Part shown: piece after piece, positions 47,900 to 58,331 of the stretch
Numbering within the stretch: the stretch's first letter is position 1
Layout: the number at the start of each line of letters is the position of its first letter
Position numbers and translations under genes: made by a program
NCBI RefSeq assembly: GCF_029691405.1
Contig: NZ_CP121467.1
Span: forward strand, 1,364,001 to 1,428,000
DNA from: Streptococcus sp. D7B5
GTDB lineage: Bacteria; Bacillota; Bacilli; Lactobacillales; Streptococcaceae
Length of the DNA stretch: 64,000 bases
Direction of reading: 5' to 3'
Notes under the pieces: model-generated
The model's database searches: none
What the model was told of the DNA's origin: nothing
Seen by the model: the letters and a program-made list of their open reading frames with translations, nothing else

Positions 47900-49342
47900 C
47901 TATTTGTAAAAACTGGTCTTTTCTTCCAAACTTCTACGATAGTCTTCCTCATAGTCATAAAGAGGTGTTGGATAATCGCCGTCAAAGTAAGCGACACAGA
48001 GACCACCATTCGGCGCATCTGTTTCAATACCAATCGAATCAATCAAGCCATCAATCGAAAGATAGGTCAGGCTATCCGCACCAATGATTTGGCGAGTTTC
48101 TTCGACCGTATGATTGGCCGCAATCAACTCCTGACGCGTCTGGATATCAATCCCGTAGAAACATGGATAAGCCAGCGCTGGACTACCAATGGCAACGTGA
48201 ACCTCAGACGCACCTGCTTCTTTCAAAAGCTGAACGATACGGCGAGAGGTCGTCCCACGAACAATGGAATCATCAATCATGACCACACGTTTGCCTTTGA
48301 CAACGCCCGAAACAGCAGACAGTTTCATCCGCACTCCTTGCTCCCGCAATTCTTGAGTCGGTTGGATAAAGGTGCGTTGCGTGTATTGGTTTTTGATGAG
48401 ACCCATTTCATTTGGCAGACCAGATTCTTCTGCAAATCCCATAGCTGCGCTGAGTGATGAATTTGGCACACCGACGACGATATCCGCTTCGTGCTTGAAT
48501 TCACGCGCTAATTGGGCTCCCATACGTTTGCGAGCCGTATGGACGTTGACACCATGGATATTAGAGTCAGGACGAGCAAAATAAATATACTCCATAGAGC
48601 AAATCGCCAACTGGGTATCATTCGTATAGCTATCGTACTGAATCCCATTGTCATCTAAGATTACAATCTCTCCTGGTTTTACATCGCGAATCCACTCAGC
48701 ACCAATAACTTCAAAAGCACAGGTTTCTGACGAAACCACCACCGCTCCGTTTGCCATTTTCCCAATAGAAAGTGGACGGAAGCCATTAGGATCAAGCGCA
48801 GCAATCAACTTGTCCTCAAACATCAAGAGATAAGCAAAACCACCTTTAACAAGACTGAGCGCTTCCTTAATTTTACCCATCAGGTTTGGATTGTGGCTAC
48901 GGCGAATCAAGTGAGCCAAGATTTCTGAATCAGAAGTCGAGCTAAAGATTGCCCCTCTTTGTTCCAATTCTTGCTTGAGCGATTCAGCATTGGTCAGATT
49001 CCCATTATGAGCCAAACCAAACTGCATATCGTGAAAGCGGAAAAGGAAAGGTTGGATATTGTCTACAGAAGCTTCTCCCGCAGTCGCATAGCGCACGTGT
49101 CCAATCGCTCCAGTCCCTGTCAATTTATCCAAATTAGCAGGATTTTTGAAAACTTCTGATAAAAGCCCCATATCACGATGACGCTTCAATTGTCCATGGT
49201 CATTGGAGAGGATTCCTGCCCCCTCCTGACCACGGTGCTGAAGACTATGGAGTCCAAAATAGGTCAATTTGGCAGCATCTGGGTGGCCCCAGATACCAAA
49301 TACACCACATTCTTCATTAAGAGATTTTACTTCGTATGTCAT
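47900..49342 (-). CDS. purF: Amidophosphoribosyltransferase
   Basis: A 480-residue glutamine-dependent enzyme that makes phosphoribosylamine. After an 11-residue propeptide (MTYEVKSLNEE) the nucleophile Cys starts CGVFGIWGHPDAA. The Ntn glutaminase includes GIGHVRYATAG-like GAIGHVRYATAG; the PRPP loop is KRVVMIDDSIVRGTTSRRI. Length fits the Bacillus type. It follows purL by 12 bases. Confidence 0.96.
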   Translation of the reverse strand: MTYEVKSLNEECGVFGIWGHPDAAKLTYFGLHSLQHRGQEGAGILSNDHGQLKRHRDMGLLSEVFKNPANLDKLTGTGAIGHVRYATAGEASVDNIQPFLFRFHDMQFGLAHNGNLTNAESLKQELEQRGAIFSSTSDSEILAHLIRRSHNPNLMGKIKEALSLVKGGFAYLLMFEDKLIAALDPNGFRPLSIGKMANGAVVVSSETCAFEVIGAEWIRDVKPGEIVILDDNGIQYDSYTNDTQLAICSMEYIYFARPDSNIHGVNVHTARKRMGAQLAREFKHEADIVVGVPNSSLSAAMGFAEESGLPNEMGLIKNQYTQRTFIQPTQELREQGVRMKLSAVSGVVKGKRVVMIDDSIVRGTTSRRIVQLLKEAGASEVHVAIGSPALAYPCFYGIDIQTRQELIAANHTVEETRQIIGADSLTYLSIDGLIDSIGIETDAPNGGLCVAYFDGDYPTPLYDYEEDYRRSLEEKTSFYK

Positions 49343-49354
49343 TTTTTATACCTT

Positions 49355-52300
49355 TTATTTCCCTGTGAAATAACGTACAGCCGACGCAAACAGGTGCTGG
49401 TCTTTATTTCCTGGGATGTTTTGGAAAAGACCGTCTTCATAACGTTCTGAGTGTCCCATCTTACCGATGATTTGACCATTCTTGCTGGTAATTCCTTCGA
49501 TGGCATTTACAGAACCATTCGGATTGTACTTAGAATCCATACTTGGTTTGCCGTCAAAGTCAACGTATTGGCTAAAGATTTGGCCATTGTCGCGGAGCTC
49601 CGCAAATTCCTCGGCCGTCACAACAAACTTCCCTTCACCGTGCGATACTGGGATGGCATGGATATCGCCCACTTGCACTCCAGCCAACCATGGCGAGTTG
49701 GTATTGGCAATTCGAGTTTCCACCATCTTAGCCACGTGCTGGTTGGCATCATTGTAGAAGAGGGTTGGGCTAGTACTGTTAGCATCCTCGAAGTTCCCGT
49801 ATGGAAGAAGACCTGATTTGACCAAGGCCTGGAACCCATTACAGATACCGATAATCAAGCCACCACGAGCGATAAAGCTATCAATAGCTACACGCACTTT
49901 TTCATTGAGCAGGATGTTGACGATAAACTTAGCTGATCCATCCGGCTCATCCGCAGCTGAGAAACCACCCGCGAAGAAAAGGATATTAGCCTTGCCGATA
50001 TTGTCAACCATAGTTTCAACTGACTTGACAATAGCCTCTTCATTCAAGGTCACGAATGGCACCAAGTTAACCTCTGCACCTTCTTTTTCAAAGGCCTTAA
50101 CTGAGTCATATTCTGAGTTGGTTCCTGGGAATACTGGGATGTAAACCACCGGTTTTTCAATAGTTTCCTTGGCTTTGATGACTGCGTCAGAAGCGACAGC
50201 TGGCACTTCTTCCAATTCTTTAGCTTGGGCAAATTCAGTGGGGTAAACTTCTTCCAGTTTCCCTTGGAAGGCACTGTCAAGTTTCTGTCCATCTAACTTC
50301 ACACCGTTGACAACGAGTGTAAAGTCTGCGCTTGTTTGACCGATTTTCTTCACTCCAGCGATTTCTTCAGGAGATGTGAAGACAAATCCGCCTAATTGAG
50401 CTGTCAAGGCTATTTCAAGTTCAGGCAAGGTCACCTCTGCACCAATATGGTTCCCAAAGGTAGCAAGTGCCAAGCTTTCAAGGACACCTCCGTATTTAAC
50501 AGCTGATGCAGATGTTACTTTGTGAGCCTTTTGAATGCCTTCAAACTTGGCAAAATTAGACTTAATCAAGTCAAAATCAATCTCTGCAGAAAGAGCTTGA
50601 CCTGGGATGTAGTAGATATTTTCACCAGCAGTCTTGAACTCAGGAGAGAGCACCTTACGGCTATCTGCTGTTGTCACTCCAAAGGCAACCAAGGTTGGCG
50701 GTACAGTCAATTCTTCAAAAGTACCAGACATGGAGTCCTTACCACCGATAGATGGCAAACCAAGCTGGATTTGTGCTTCGATAGAGCCTAGGAGAGCTGC
50801 TACTGGCTGACCGAAACGCTCAGCTTGTTTGTCCATCCGCTCGAAATACTCTTGGTAAGAGAAGCGAGCCTTAGACCAGTTTGCACCAGCAGCAACCAGA
50901 CGAGCAGTCGCTTCGATAACCGCATAGACAGCGCCATGATATGGAGACCATTCTGCCACGTATGGATTGAATCCTTGCGCCATGACAGACGCAGTGTGAG
51001 TCACACCGTGTTGAACTGGCAATTTCTGCACAGATGCCTCAGTTGGTGTGAGTTGGTAGCGACCACCAAGTGGGTGATTGACCGTTGAACGACCGACCGA
51101 GCAGTCAAAGATAGTTTGTAAACCTTTTTGACTCGCATGGTTGAGATCAGACAGAACCGCAAGGGTATCTGCTTCAAGTGTGTCAGCACTTGTTGTGCGT
51201 TCTTCTGGGAGTTTGACATCCTTGTCCACAACCTTGGCATCAACGACTACACGCACACCGTTTGTATCAAGGAAACGGCGTTCCAAGTCGACAATCGTTT
51301 CACCATTCCAGTGCATGACAAGATTTGGTTTTTCAGTCACTGTTGCCACAACAACAGCATCAATATTTTCTTTATTACATTCCGCAACGAAGGCAGCTAC
51401 GTCTTGAGGACGCACCACAACTGCCATCCGTTCTTGAGATTCAGAAATGGCAATTTCTGTACCGTTCAAACCTTGGTATTTAAGAGGAACCTTGTTAAGG
51501 TCAATTTCAAGACCATCTGCCAATTCACCGATAGCCACACAGACACCACCTGCTCCAAAGTCATTGGACTTCTTGATGAGACGAGTGACATCGCCATTAC
51601 GGAAAAGGCGTTGGATCTTGCGTTCTTCGATGGCATTCCCTTTTTGAACCTCAGCTCCAGCAGTCTCTACAGACTCAACTGTTTGAACCTTAGAAGAACC
51701 TGTCGCACCACCGACACCATCACGTCCAGTCTTGCCACCGAGCAGGATAATGACATCTCCCGCTTCCGGTTTCTCACGGACTACATTGCCCTTAGGAGCA
51801 GCACCAACAACGGCACCAAGCTCCATGCGTTTGGCTACAAAACCTGGGTGGAAGTATTCACGAACGTAAGTCGTCGCCAGACCAATTTGGTTACCATACG
51901 AAGAATAACCATGAGCCGCTGTTTTCGAAATGACTTGTTGTGGCAATTTCCCAGCGCGCGTTTCTGAAATCGGCGCTGTAATGTCACCAGCACCTGAGAT
52001 ACGCATAGCTTGGTAAACGTAGGAACGCCCTGACAACGGGTCACGAATGGCGCCACCGATACAAGTAGCCGCGCCACCAAATGGTTCAATTTCCGTTGGG
52101 TGGTTGTGGGTTTCGTTTTTGAACATAAGGAGCCAAGGTTCCTTGACACCATCAACATCCACTTCGATTTCAACCGAGCAGGCATTGATTTCGTCAGACA
52201 CTTCCATATCGTCCAAACGACCATTAGCACGCTCATAACGACCGAAAATAGTCGCCATATCCATCAAGGTTTGTGGCTTTTCAGACCGACCTAGTTCCTC

Positions 52301-53080
52301 ACGCATGGCAATATACTTGTCATAAGTCGCTTGCAATTGCTTTTGGAATTTAGAAGCTGAGAAATCAATCTGTTTCAACTCTGTCTCAAAAGTCGTGTGA
52401 CGGCAGTGGTCAGACCAGTAAGTGTCCAAAACCTTGAGCTCTGTCTCAGTTGGCACGCGCCCGATTGACTTGAAATAGTCTTGGATAAAGAGCAAATCAT
52501 CCACTTCCATTGCCATCCCTTGCTCGGCCTTGTAGCGAGCAAAGTCTTCTGCCGTATAACTTTCAAAGAAAGTCAATTTAGGAATGGTCTTGTCCGACTC
52601 TGAAAATTCCTGCTTGGCAATCCCTGTCGTGATGTCCTTGAAACGAGAATCAACTGGGTTGAGCAAGTAGTTCTTGACTGCTTCCAACTCAGTCGCATCA
52701 ATATCCTTATTGACCAAGTAAAGCTGGGCTGTGTTGACTGTTACATCACTTGAACTTCCCAGTAAAAGCAAGGCTTCCTGTGAAGAAGCTGCACGCTGGT
52801 CAAACTGTCCTGGCAGGCTTTCAATGGCAAAGAAAGCATAGTTAGCAAGGTCCGCCTGCACGGCTGATTCATCCAAGACATGGTCTGTTACCTGCTCAGA
52901 GAAGATGTGTTTTTCCGCAGGTGCAAACAAGTCCTCTGCCAAATCTAAGACATCATAAACTTGCACAATGCGAATACTTTTCAAAGTTGACAGTCCCAAG
53001 TTGTGCTGGAGCTCCCTTACCAAACTCTCTGATTTAACCTGAAAATCAGCCTTTTTCTCAACAAAAATACGTTTATCCAT
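49355..53080 (-). CDS. purL: Phosphoribosylformylglycinamidine synthase, single-chain form
   Basis: A 1241-residue enzyme that makes FGAM. It combines an N-terminal PurS-like region, two AIR-synthase-like halves (for example FKNETHNHPTEIEPFGGAAT at about residue 320 and SIGGKDSMSGTF) and a C-terminal glutaminase with VYIPVFPGTNSEYDSV, nucleophile GLIIGICNGFQALV and His-Glu in PVSHGEGKF. The second ATG at 53080 is better placed after AAGGAAT than an earlier in-frame TTG. Single-chain PurL is normal in streptococci. Confidence 0.96.
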   Translation of the reverse strand: MDKRIFVEKKADFQVKSESLVRELQHNLGLSTLKSIRIVQVYDVLDLAEDLFAPAEKHIFSEQVTDHVLDESAVQADLANYAFFAIESLPGQFDQRAASSQEALLLLGSSSDVTVNTAQLYLVNKDIDATELEAVKNYLLNPVDSRFKDITTGIAKQEFSESDKTIPKLTFFESYTAEDFARYKAEQGMAMEVDDLLFIQDYFKSIGRVPTETELKVLDTYWSDHCRHTTFETELKQIDFSASKFQKQLQATYDKYIAMREELGRSEKPQTLMDMATIFGRYERANGRLDDMEVSDEINACSVEIEVDVDGVKEPWLLMFKNETHNHPTEIEPFGGAATCIGGAIRDPLSGRSYVYQAMRISGAGDITAPISETRAGKLPQQVISKTAAHGYSSYGNQIGLATTYVREYFHPGFVAKRMELGAVVGAAPKGNVVREKPEAGDVIILLGGKTGRDGVGGATGSSKVQTVESVETAGAEVQKGNAIEERKIQRLFRNGDVTRLIKKSNDFGAGGVCVAIGELADGLEIDLNKVPLKYQGLNGTEIAISESQERMAVVVRPQDVAAFVAECNKENIDAVVVATVTEKPNLVMHWNGETIVDLERRFLDTNGVRVVVDAKVVDKDVKLPEERTTSADTLEADTLAVLSDLNHASQKGLQTIFDCSVGRSTVNHPLGGRYQLTPTEASVQKLPVQHGVTHTASVMAQGFNPYVAEWSPYHGAVYAVIEATARLVAAGANWSKARFSYQEYFERMDKQAERFGQPVAALLGSIEAQIQLGLPSIGGKDSMSGTFEELTVPPTLVAFGVTTADSRKVLSPEFKTAGENIYYIPGQALSAEIDFDLIKSNFAKFEGIQKAHKVTSASAVKYGGVLESLALATFGNHIGAEVTLPELEIALTAQLGGFVFTSPEEIAGVKKIGQTSADFTLVVNGVKLDGQKLDSAFQGKLEEVYPTEFAQAKELEEVPAVASDAVIKAKETIEKPVVYIPVFPGTNSEYDSVKAFEKEGAEVNLVPFVTLNEEAIVKSVETMVDNIGKANILFFAGGFSAADEPDGSAKFIVNILLNEKVRVAIDSFIARGGLIIGICNGFQALVKSGLLPYGNFEDANSTSPTLFYNDANQHVAKMVETRIANTNSPWLAGVQVGDIHAIPVSHGEGKFVVTAEEFAELRDNGQIFSQYVDFDGKPSMDSKYNPNGSVNAIEGITSKNGQIIGKMGHSERYEDGLFQNIPGNKDQHLFASAVRYFTGK

Positions 53081-53147
53081 CAATTCTTATTCCTTTATTT
53101 CAGCTCTTGCAATATTACCAAACGAACTTGAGAGTCTTGCAAACAGA

Positions 53148-53855
53148 TTATTTCAATTCCTGCAATTTCTCCCAGACAATCTCATAAACGTCGGTTAGTT
53201 CTCCCAATCCCCTACGAAAAACATCCTTGTCCATGTGGTTGCCATCTGCATCCCACAAACGGCAGTTATCTGGTGAAAACTCGTCTGCCAAGATAATCTT
53301 GCCATCCTTGTCAAAACCGAACTCTAGCTTAAAGTCAATCAATTTAAGGCCAATCTCAGCAAACCAAGCTTTCAAAAGCTCATTGATACGACGCGTCTCT
53401 TCCTTCAAGTAAGCAATCTGCTGGTCATCCGCAATTTTTAGGAATTTCACATGCTCATCATTGATAAAAGGATCATCCAAATCGTCATTTTTATAGTAAA
53501 ATTCGACAATTGGAGTCTCAAATGCGATACCTTCTTCTACGCCAAAACGTTTTGAAAAGGAACCAGCCGTGTAGTTGCGGAGCACAACTTCCAAAGGAAT
53601 AATCTCCACCTTTTTATTGAGTTGTTCCGTGTCTGAAAGTTTCTCCACAAAATGAGTCGCTACACCAGCCGCATTTAATTTCTCAAAAATAAAAGATGAA
53701 ATCTGATTATTTAACACTCCCTTGCCCGCAATCTGCTCCTTCTTGACACCGTTGAAGGCAGTTGCTTGGTCCTTGTAAGTTGAAATAATGAGATTTTCAT
53801 CCTCAGTTGTATAGATATCCTTGGCTTTTCCCGAATAGATCAGTTGTTTTGACAT
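53148..53855 (-). CDS. purC: SAICAR synthase
   Basis: A 235-residue enzyme joining CAIR and aspartate. [19 protein letters not shown] is the ATP-binding N-terminus, [20 protein letters not shown] and [20 protein letters not shown] are the two family signatures, and [12 protein letters not shown] follows. The ATG at 53855 matches the usual length; the longer frame runs into the promoter. It leads the first pur unit. Confidence 0.96.
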   Translation of the reverse strand: MSKQLIYSGKAKDIYTTEDENLIISTYKDQATAFNGVKKEQIAGKGVLNNQISSFIFEKLNAAGVATHFVEKLSDTEQLNKKVEIIPLEVVLRNYTAGSFSKRFGVEEGIAFETPIVEFYYKNDDLDDPFINDEHVKFLKIADDQQIAYLKEETRRINELLKAWFAEIGLKLIDFKLEFGFDKDGKIILADEFSPDNCRLWDADGNHMDKDVFRRGLGELTDVYEIVWEKLQELK

Positions 53856-53887
53856 TTTAAAGTTCGCCTTTCGTTTTACTTGAGCAC

Positions 53888-53934
53888 ATTCTACCACAAA
53901 AGCATGGAAAATTCAAGGTTTTTACGAATAAATA
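53888..53934 (-). promoter_or_regulatory. purC promoter with PurBox candidates
   Basis: TTGAAT (53911-53916) and TAGAAT (53888-53893), read on the minus strand, are 17 bases apart. ACGAATAAAT (53924-53933, plus strand) just upstream is PurBox-like. A better match, AAACACGAATATTA (54013-54026), overlaps the comB stop. Either could bind PurR. Distance from the start differs from the lactococcal optimum I recall. Confidence 0.5.
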
Positions 53935-53961
53935 ACGTTTTCCTATTTTAAGCGTAAAGAA

Positions 53962-53994
53962 AAACTGCAAGATAAGCTCTTCTTACAGTTTTAA
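53962..53994 (-). terminator. Terminator after comB
   Basis: AAAACTGTAAGA pairs with TCTTGCAGTTTT (one G-U) around nine bases and is followed by TTCTTT on the minus strand. Confidence 0.7.
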
Positions 53995-54023
53995 AATCAT
54001 TTATCCTCTGAAAAACACGAATA

Positions 54024-55373
54024 TTACCCTTTATTCAAAAATTGATCCCAAAAATAACGGAGATAGCTTTTCTTTCCCGTAATCATCTGCAGGCGGCCTT
54101 CTAAACCATAGCGAAGTTTTTCAGCCTGCTCAGAAGTCAGATGGGTCTCCGCCTCAATTTTAAAGAAATTCCCTTTTTCAGTCTTTGTAGCTGTCGCATC
54201 GATACTTGTAATCGTAGAATCCAGGAAAATTTGATTCTTCGCATCATTAGTCGTAGTATAACGAACAGAGTCCCCAATCTTGACTCTAGCAACATCTTTT
54301 GAACTGAGATAAGCTGTGAGTTTGGTTTTCCCTTCTTTTTCCAAGGATGGGTAGAGTTGGGCTAGCAGGGTTCCTTCTGCGACCATGGTAGAATCACTAG
54401 TCTCAGGATTGAGGTGAAGCACCCCATCCTCACTTGCTGTAATCTTCCCTTTATCTAGGAGACCTCCCTGTACCTTCTTACCCGATTCCGCCTCCAAAAT
54501 TTTCTGATCCAAAAGAGTTAATTCCTGACCGACTTTGACTAAGTGCTGAGATTTGAGCGATTCCAGTTGACTATCCAGTCCCGTTGCATGAGCCTGTTGA
54601 GCTCCAGAACCCGCATACTGTACACGATACGTAGCTAGACTGGACTCTAGCTGAGCAATTTGTGCATCCACTTGCGCAATAACCTGCGATTTAGCTTGCG
54701 GATCTTCTTCACCTTGATTTTTATAGGTCTGATAAAAAGAGTAGGCTGGATTCTGACTATCCAGTTGATCTCCCTTTTCAATCGCTGACTTTGCTGTTTT
54801 ATAGTCTCGAATTTTATCCTCTGTTTGACTGATAAGATTGCCAATCTCGGCCTGGCTCTGACTTGCTGCCGCATTTTGAGAGGAGATGCTGGCATTTTGC
54901 TGAGAAACATTACTCCTAAGACTACTAGCTTGGCTGAGATAGTCTCGAAACATCTCCTGATAACCAAACTTATCCGCCTCTGGAAATTGATCACTCCCCT
55001 CTTTCAAACTGGATTGCAAATACCCCAACTGCTTTTTTTGATCCTTTAACATCTCCAATTGACTGGCATATGCCTCAACCTGGACAGCTTCCGCACCTTG
55101 CTGGTACTGAACGAGGAGTTCCCCCTGCTTGACTAGTTTGTTTTCTTCCAGATAATTTGCCACAATGCGTTGATTGCTAGTCGACTGGATATTGGCAATG
55201 ATCCGACTAGGTTCGACAGTCGCTCTGGTAGACAAACTAATCTCTTTCTCTGCAAAAACTGCAAATCCCAGTAAAAACATGAGCAGAAGTGACATAGGTA
55301 AAATCACCCGACTGGAAAAATTATGGTAACGACGATTATAAAACTCCGCACTTTCTAAAAATTCTGATTTCAT
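54024..55373 (-). CDS. comB: ComB, accessory protein of the ComA transporter
   Basis: A 449-residue membrane-fusion-type protein. One N-terminal helix (about 22-42, [20 protein letters not shown]), then [20 protein letters not shown], a long coiled coil (about 70-290) rich in Gln, Ser and Ala, and a C-terminal beta-barrel ([20 protein letters not shown]). It links ComA to the outside in export of double-glycine peptides. It follows comA by 12 bases. The pair sits next to purC as in pneumococcus. Confidence 0.94.
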   Translation of the reverse strand: MKSEFLESAEFYNRRYHNFSSRVILPMSLLLMFLLGFAVFAEKEISLSTRATVEPSRIIANIQSTSNQRIVANYLEENKLVKQGELLVQYQQGAEAVQVEAYASQLEMLKDQKKQLGYLQSSLKEGSDQFPEADKFGYQEMFRDYLSQASSLRSNVSQQNASISSQNAAASQSQAEIGNLISQTEDKIRDYKTAKSAIEKGDQLDSQNPAYSFYQTYKNQGEEDPQAKSQVIAQVDAQIAQLESSLATYRVQYAGSGAQQAHATGLDSQLESLKSQHLVKVGQELTLLDQKILEAESGKKVQGGLLDKGKITASEDGVLHLNPETSDSTMVAEGTLLAQLYPSLEKEGKTKLTAYLSSKDVARVKIGDSVRYTTTNDAKNQIFLDSTITSIDATATKTEKGNFFKIEAETHLTSEQAEKLRYGLEGRLQMITGKKSYLRYFWDQFLNKG

Positions 55374-55385
55374 CTTCTCCTCTTT

Positions 55386-57539
55386 CTAGCTATTCACCAA
55401 ATGGGCATAAAAGCCATCCTGTGCAAGCAAGTCTGCAGGGGTGCCTTCTTCGACAATCTTGCCCTGATCCAAGACAACAACCTTCTCTGTCCGCTCAGCG
55501 ATGGTCAAGCGGTGGGCGATGAAAATAAGGGTCTTGTCTAGTGTCATGAGATTATCCACGATCCGCTTCTCTGTCAAGATATCCAGACTGCTGGTCGCCT
55601 CGTCCAAGATCAAGACAGGTGCATCCGTCAAGAGAGCACGCGCCAGAGCGATTCTCTGCCGTTGCCCACCTGAAATTCCAGCCCCATCCGAAGTCAATTC
55701 TGTCTGATAATTCAGAGGCATGCGCTCAATATCCTCCCGAATCTCTGCCAACTCGACTGCTCGTAAGATATCTTCCTGAGTCGTCCCCTCCTTGGCTCCA
55801 AGGAGAAGATTCTCCAAAATCGTTCCGTTAAAGACATAGGGCTGTTGAGGCAGGTAGTTGATATACTGACGCAAAGCCTTTTTGTCAATCTGATTAAGAT
55901 TGACACCACCCAGACTAATCTCTCCCTGACTTGGGTCGTAAAAATTAACCATCATTTTGGCTAAGGTGGTCTTACCCGAACCTGAAATCCCCACAAAAGC
56001 TATCTTAGACCCTTGTGGAATGGTCAAATTGATATCCGACAAGACGTCACGACCATAGCCATACTTGTAGTGAACCTGCTTGAAGGTCATCTCTCCCTTC
56101 ATCATGCTCAAATCTTCTACCGTTTTCTTCTCCTCAAACTCCGAAGCTACTAGATAAACCTCGTTCAGACGATTATTGGCAACCTGCGCTGTCTGAAGTT
56201 TGGTTTGTAGGTTAATGATATTTTCCAAAGGATTGGTAAAGTAAACAAGCAAAGTATTATAGGTAATCAGCTGGCCCAAACTCATTTTTCCATCCATGAC
56301 AAGAATAGCTCCCAGCCAGAGAACGGCAACATTGAGCAGGAGCTGGGCAACTTTTTTCAGAGCCTTTTGCTGACTTTCTGCCCGACTATAGGCAAAGGAT
56401 TTTTTCAGATAAGCTACAAATTCCTTGTCAATCTTTTGGTAACGCTGACTTTCACTGGTCAAAGATTTAACAGTCTCAATACCGTTGATGTCCTCGATAA
56501 TAGAAGAAGACAGAACCGCATTAGCTTCCATGGTATCCCGATTCATCTTTTCAAACGGCTTCATAAAGGCAAAGATAATCACTGTATAGATAGGAAGCGC
56601 AAGTAGACTAATGAAAAAGAGCGTCATATTTTGTGAAAACAAGACAAGCGAGATAATCAAAATCGTCGACACATCTAGGAAAATCGACAGAATGGTCGAA
56701 GCTAGCGCGTCAATGATACTGTTAGCATCCGTGAAACGAGACACGATTTCTCCTGTCCTGCGTGTCGCGAAAAAGGACATCGGCAGATGAAAAACATGCT
56801 TGATGTAGGACAAAATCACATCGATGGACAACCGTTGACCCAGAACAAGTAAGAGGTATTCCTGCGCATAAGACAAAATCTGCTGGAGAATATAGACGAT
56901 GACTAGTCCTATTGAGATGATGCCCAAGGTCGAACGCATCTGGTCTGGTACGTAACTATCAATGATGGACTGCAGATAGTAGGAGCCCACGATATTGATC
57001 AGGGTTACCAAAAGTGTTGCCAAAACGATATTAGCAATCAAGCCCCGCTGTTTGAACAAGATTGGCAAGAAGGATAAGAGTCCTTGTTTTTTCTCCCTGT
57101 GGGGTTTATAGTTTGGAGACGGAGCCATAAAGAGACTGACTCCTGTCCATTCTTGCGCAAATCGCTCACGGGAAATCTTAGTCAGCTTGACACCAGGATC
57201 CGGATCAGCGATATGAATGTGCTTTTTATCCTGACCTATCACCACATAATAGTGGAGCAATTTCCCTTCCTTGAGCACATGAGCCACAAAAGGAAAGGTC
57301 AAATCTGGCAGATCAAAGAGCGTCATATCCGCCTTGATAGCTCGCGTTTCAAAACCAATTTCCTGTGCCACCTTGACCAAGCCCAAAGCCGTCGTCCCAT
57401 CCATGGTCGTCTTAGCTAGTTCTCTTAGATGAGCCAAGGAGTAATAACTACCGTAGTAACCAAAGATCATAGCCAAGGAAGCCACGCCACAATCCATCTG
57501 ATCCACCTGGGGACGATAGTGCCTTTTCCTAAATTTCAT
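55386..57539 (-). CDS. comA: ComA, peptidase-containing ABC transporter
   Basis: A 717-residue transporter that cuts and exports double-glycine leader peptides such as the competence pheromone. The C39 peptidase (1-135) has catalytic Cys17 in QVDQMDCGVASLAMIFGY and His in LLHYYVVIG; six membrane helices span about 165-445. The ATPase has Walker A GISGSGKTT, signature ISGGQRQRIALA and Walker B VLILDEATSSLD. A ComE-type site lies upstream. The bacteriocin precursors upstream have matching GG leaders and are likely substrates. Confidence 0.96.
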   Translation of the reverse strand: MKFRKRHYRPQVDQMDCGVASLAMIFGYYGSYYSLAHLRELAKTTMDGTTALGLVKVAQEIGFETRAIKADMTLFDLPDLTFPFVAHVLKEGKLLHYYVVIGQDKKHIHIADPDPGVKLTKISRERFAQEWTGVSLFMAPSPNYKPHREKKQGLLSFLPILFKQRGLIANIVLATLLVTLINIVGSYYLQSIIDSYVPDQMRSTLGIISIGLVIVYILQQILSYAQEYLLLVLGQRLSIDVILSYIKHVFHLPMSFFATRRTGEIVSRFTDANSIIDALASTILSIFLDVSTILIISLVLFSQNMTLFFISLLALPIYTVIIFAFMKPFEKMNRDTMEANAVLSSSIIEDINGIETVKSLTSESQRYQKIDKEFVAYLKKSFAYSRAESQQKALKKVAQLLLNVAVLWLGAILVMDGKMSLGQLITYNTLLVYFTNPLENIINLQTKLQTAQVANNRLNEVYLVASEFEEKKTVEDLSMMKGEMTFKQVHYKYGYGRDVLSDINLTIPQGSKIAFVGISGSGKTTLAKMMVNFYDPSQGEISLGGVNLNQIDKKALRQYINYLPQQPYVFNGTILENLLLGAKEGTTQEDILRAVELAEIREDIERMPLNYQTELTSDGAGISGGQRQRIALARALLTDAPVLILDEATSSLDILTEKRIVDNLMTLDKTLIFIAHRLTIAERTEKVVVLDQGKIVEEGTPADLLAQDGFYAHLVNS

Positions 57540-57621
57540 ATCCTTCTCCTTTTTCTAATAATCTCTTTAAAAATTTATAAGATTATTTTAACCAAACAAG
57601 GACGAAATAAGGGAATTATTT

Positions 57622-57651
57622 CTGAAAAAACAATATCCTCACCTGAACAGC
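57622..57651 (-). promoter_or_regulatory. Candidate ComE binding site before comA
   Basis: On the minus strand GCTGTTCAG, 12 bases, TTTTTTCAG form 9-base imperfect direct repeats with the 21-base period of ComE sites. TAAAAT, about 30 bases further, may be the -10. The match to the known consensus is imperfect at one or two positions in each half. Confidence 0.5.
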
Positions 57652-57702
57652 ACTTTTACCAAAGAAAATAGGCAGAACAAGAGTCCTGCCTAGAATATTC
57701 AA

Positions 57703-57898
57703 TTACACAGATTTCTTGCCTTTCCCACTTCTTTTGTGAATGGCGTATAAAACGATAAACGCAAACGCGGGTGGCACCAGATAACTACTTTCACTCATTG
57801 TTAGCTGAAATCCAAGAGTTGCTAGAATCGTAAAGATGAAAATATTCATTAAAAATAGGAAAATAATATAGTAGAAAATATTTTACAATCCTAATCAT
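57703..57898 (-). pseudogene. Frameshifted small membrane protein (immunity-like)
   Basis: An ATG at 57898 with AAGGAG before it reads MIRIVKYFLLYYFPIFN. One extra T in a T5 run breaks the frame; removing it joins to MNIFIFTILATLGFQLTMSE and ends HKRSGKGKKSV. The restored protein has about 64 residues and two membrane helices, like bacteriocin immunity proteins. The downstream part could still be started at its own ATG, so partial function is possible. Confidence 0.65.
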
Positions 57899-57899
57899 T

Positions 57900-58109
57900 C
57901 TATTCTCCTTTTCTTTCTCCTTGGCCCCGATACAGTAAAATAAATACCACTAAAAACAAGGAGATCGTAGGTATATCAAAAGATTCAAACCATGTAGGTA
58001 GATTTATTTTGTTTACATCAGCTACGATTCTAATAATTAGATAAGCTATCGAGCTAAATAATACAGTGGTCTCTAGCCAAGCTTTTCCTAGTAATTGAAC
58101 AACTTTCAT
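57900..58109 (-). CDS. Small membrane protein, immunity-like
   Basis: A 69-residue protein starting MKVVQLLGKAWLETTVLFSS with two membrane helices (about 13-33 and 46-62) and a basic tail RGQGERKGE. TTGGAG lies before the ATG at 58109. It is in a row of small genes after two bacteriocin precursors and before comA, so it may confer self-protection. The family is not recognised. Confidence 0.65.
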   Translation of the reverse strand: MKVVQLLGKAWLETTVLFSSIAYLIIRIVADVNKINLPTWFESFDIPTISLFLVVFILLYRGQGERKGE

Positions 58110-58133
58110 CTCAAACTCCAATCTGATGGTCCA

Positions 58134-58322
58134 TCAATTCCCACTCGTACTTTCTTTTGTTTTGTACTTGTATCCTAGATAAAACAGACCAAGCAGAATT
58201 GGATAGGTTTCTGGATAAAACAGAGTATTGATCGGATTTTTCATAATCAAATACGTTGCGATATAAAGAATAATCGATACGACAAAATACCCCTCAGCAA
58301 ATCCTAATAAGATTTTTTTCAT
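58134..58322 (-). CDS. Small membrane protein in the bacteriocin locus
   Basis: A 62-residue protein, MKKILLGFAEGYFVVSIILY then two hydrophobic spans and a basic polar tail YKYKTKESTSGN. It follows the second bacteriocin gene by nine bases. Size and place suggest an immunity protein. There is no recognisable motif. Confidence 0.65.
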   Translation of the reverse strand: MKKILLGFAEGYFVVSIILYIATYLIMKNPINTLFYPETYPILLGLFYLGYKYKTKESTSGN

Positions 58323-58331
58323 AGCAGACTC

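Noticed and set aside
51128..51967. Long plus-strand ORF of 279 codons
   Set aside because: It lies entirely antisense to purL, has no ribosome site, and its translation is Cys/His/Thr-rich as expected from the complement of a coding strand.
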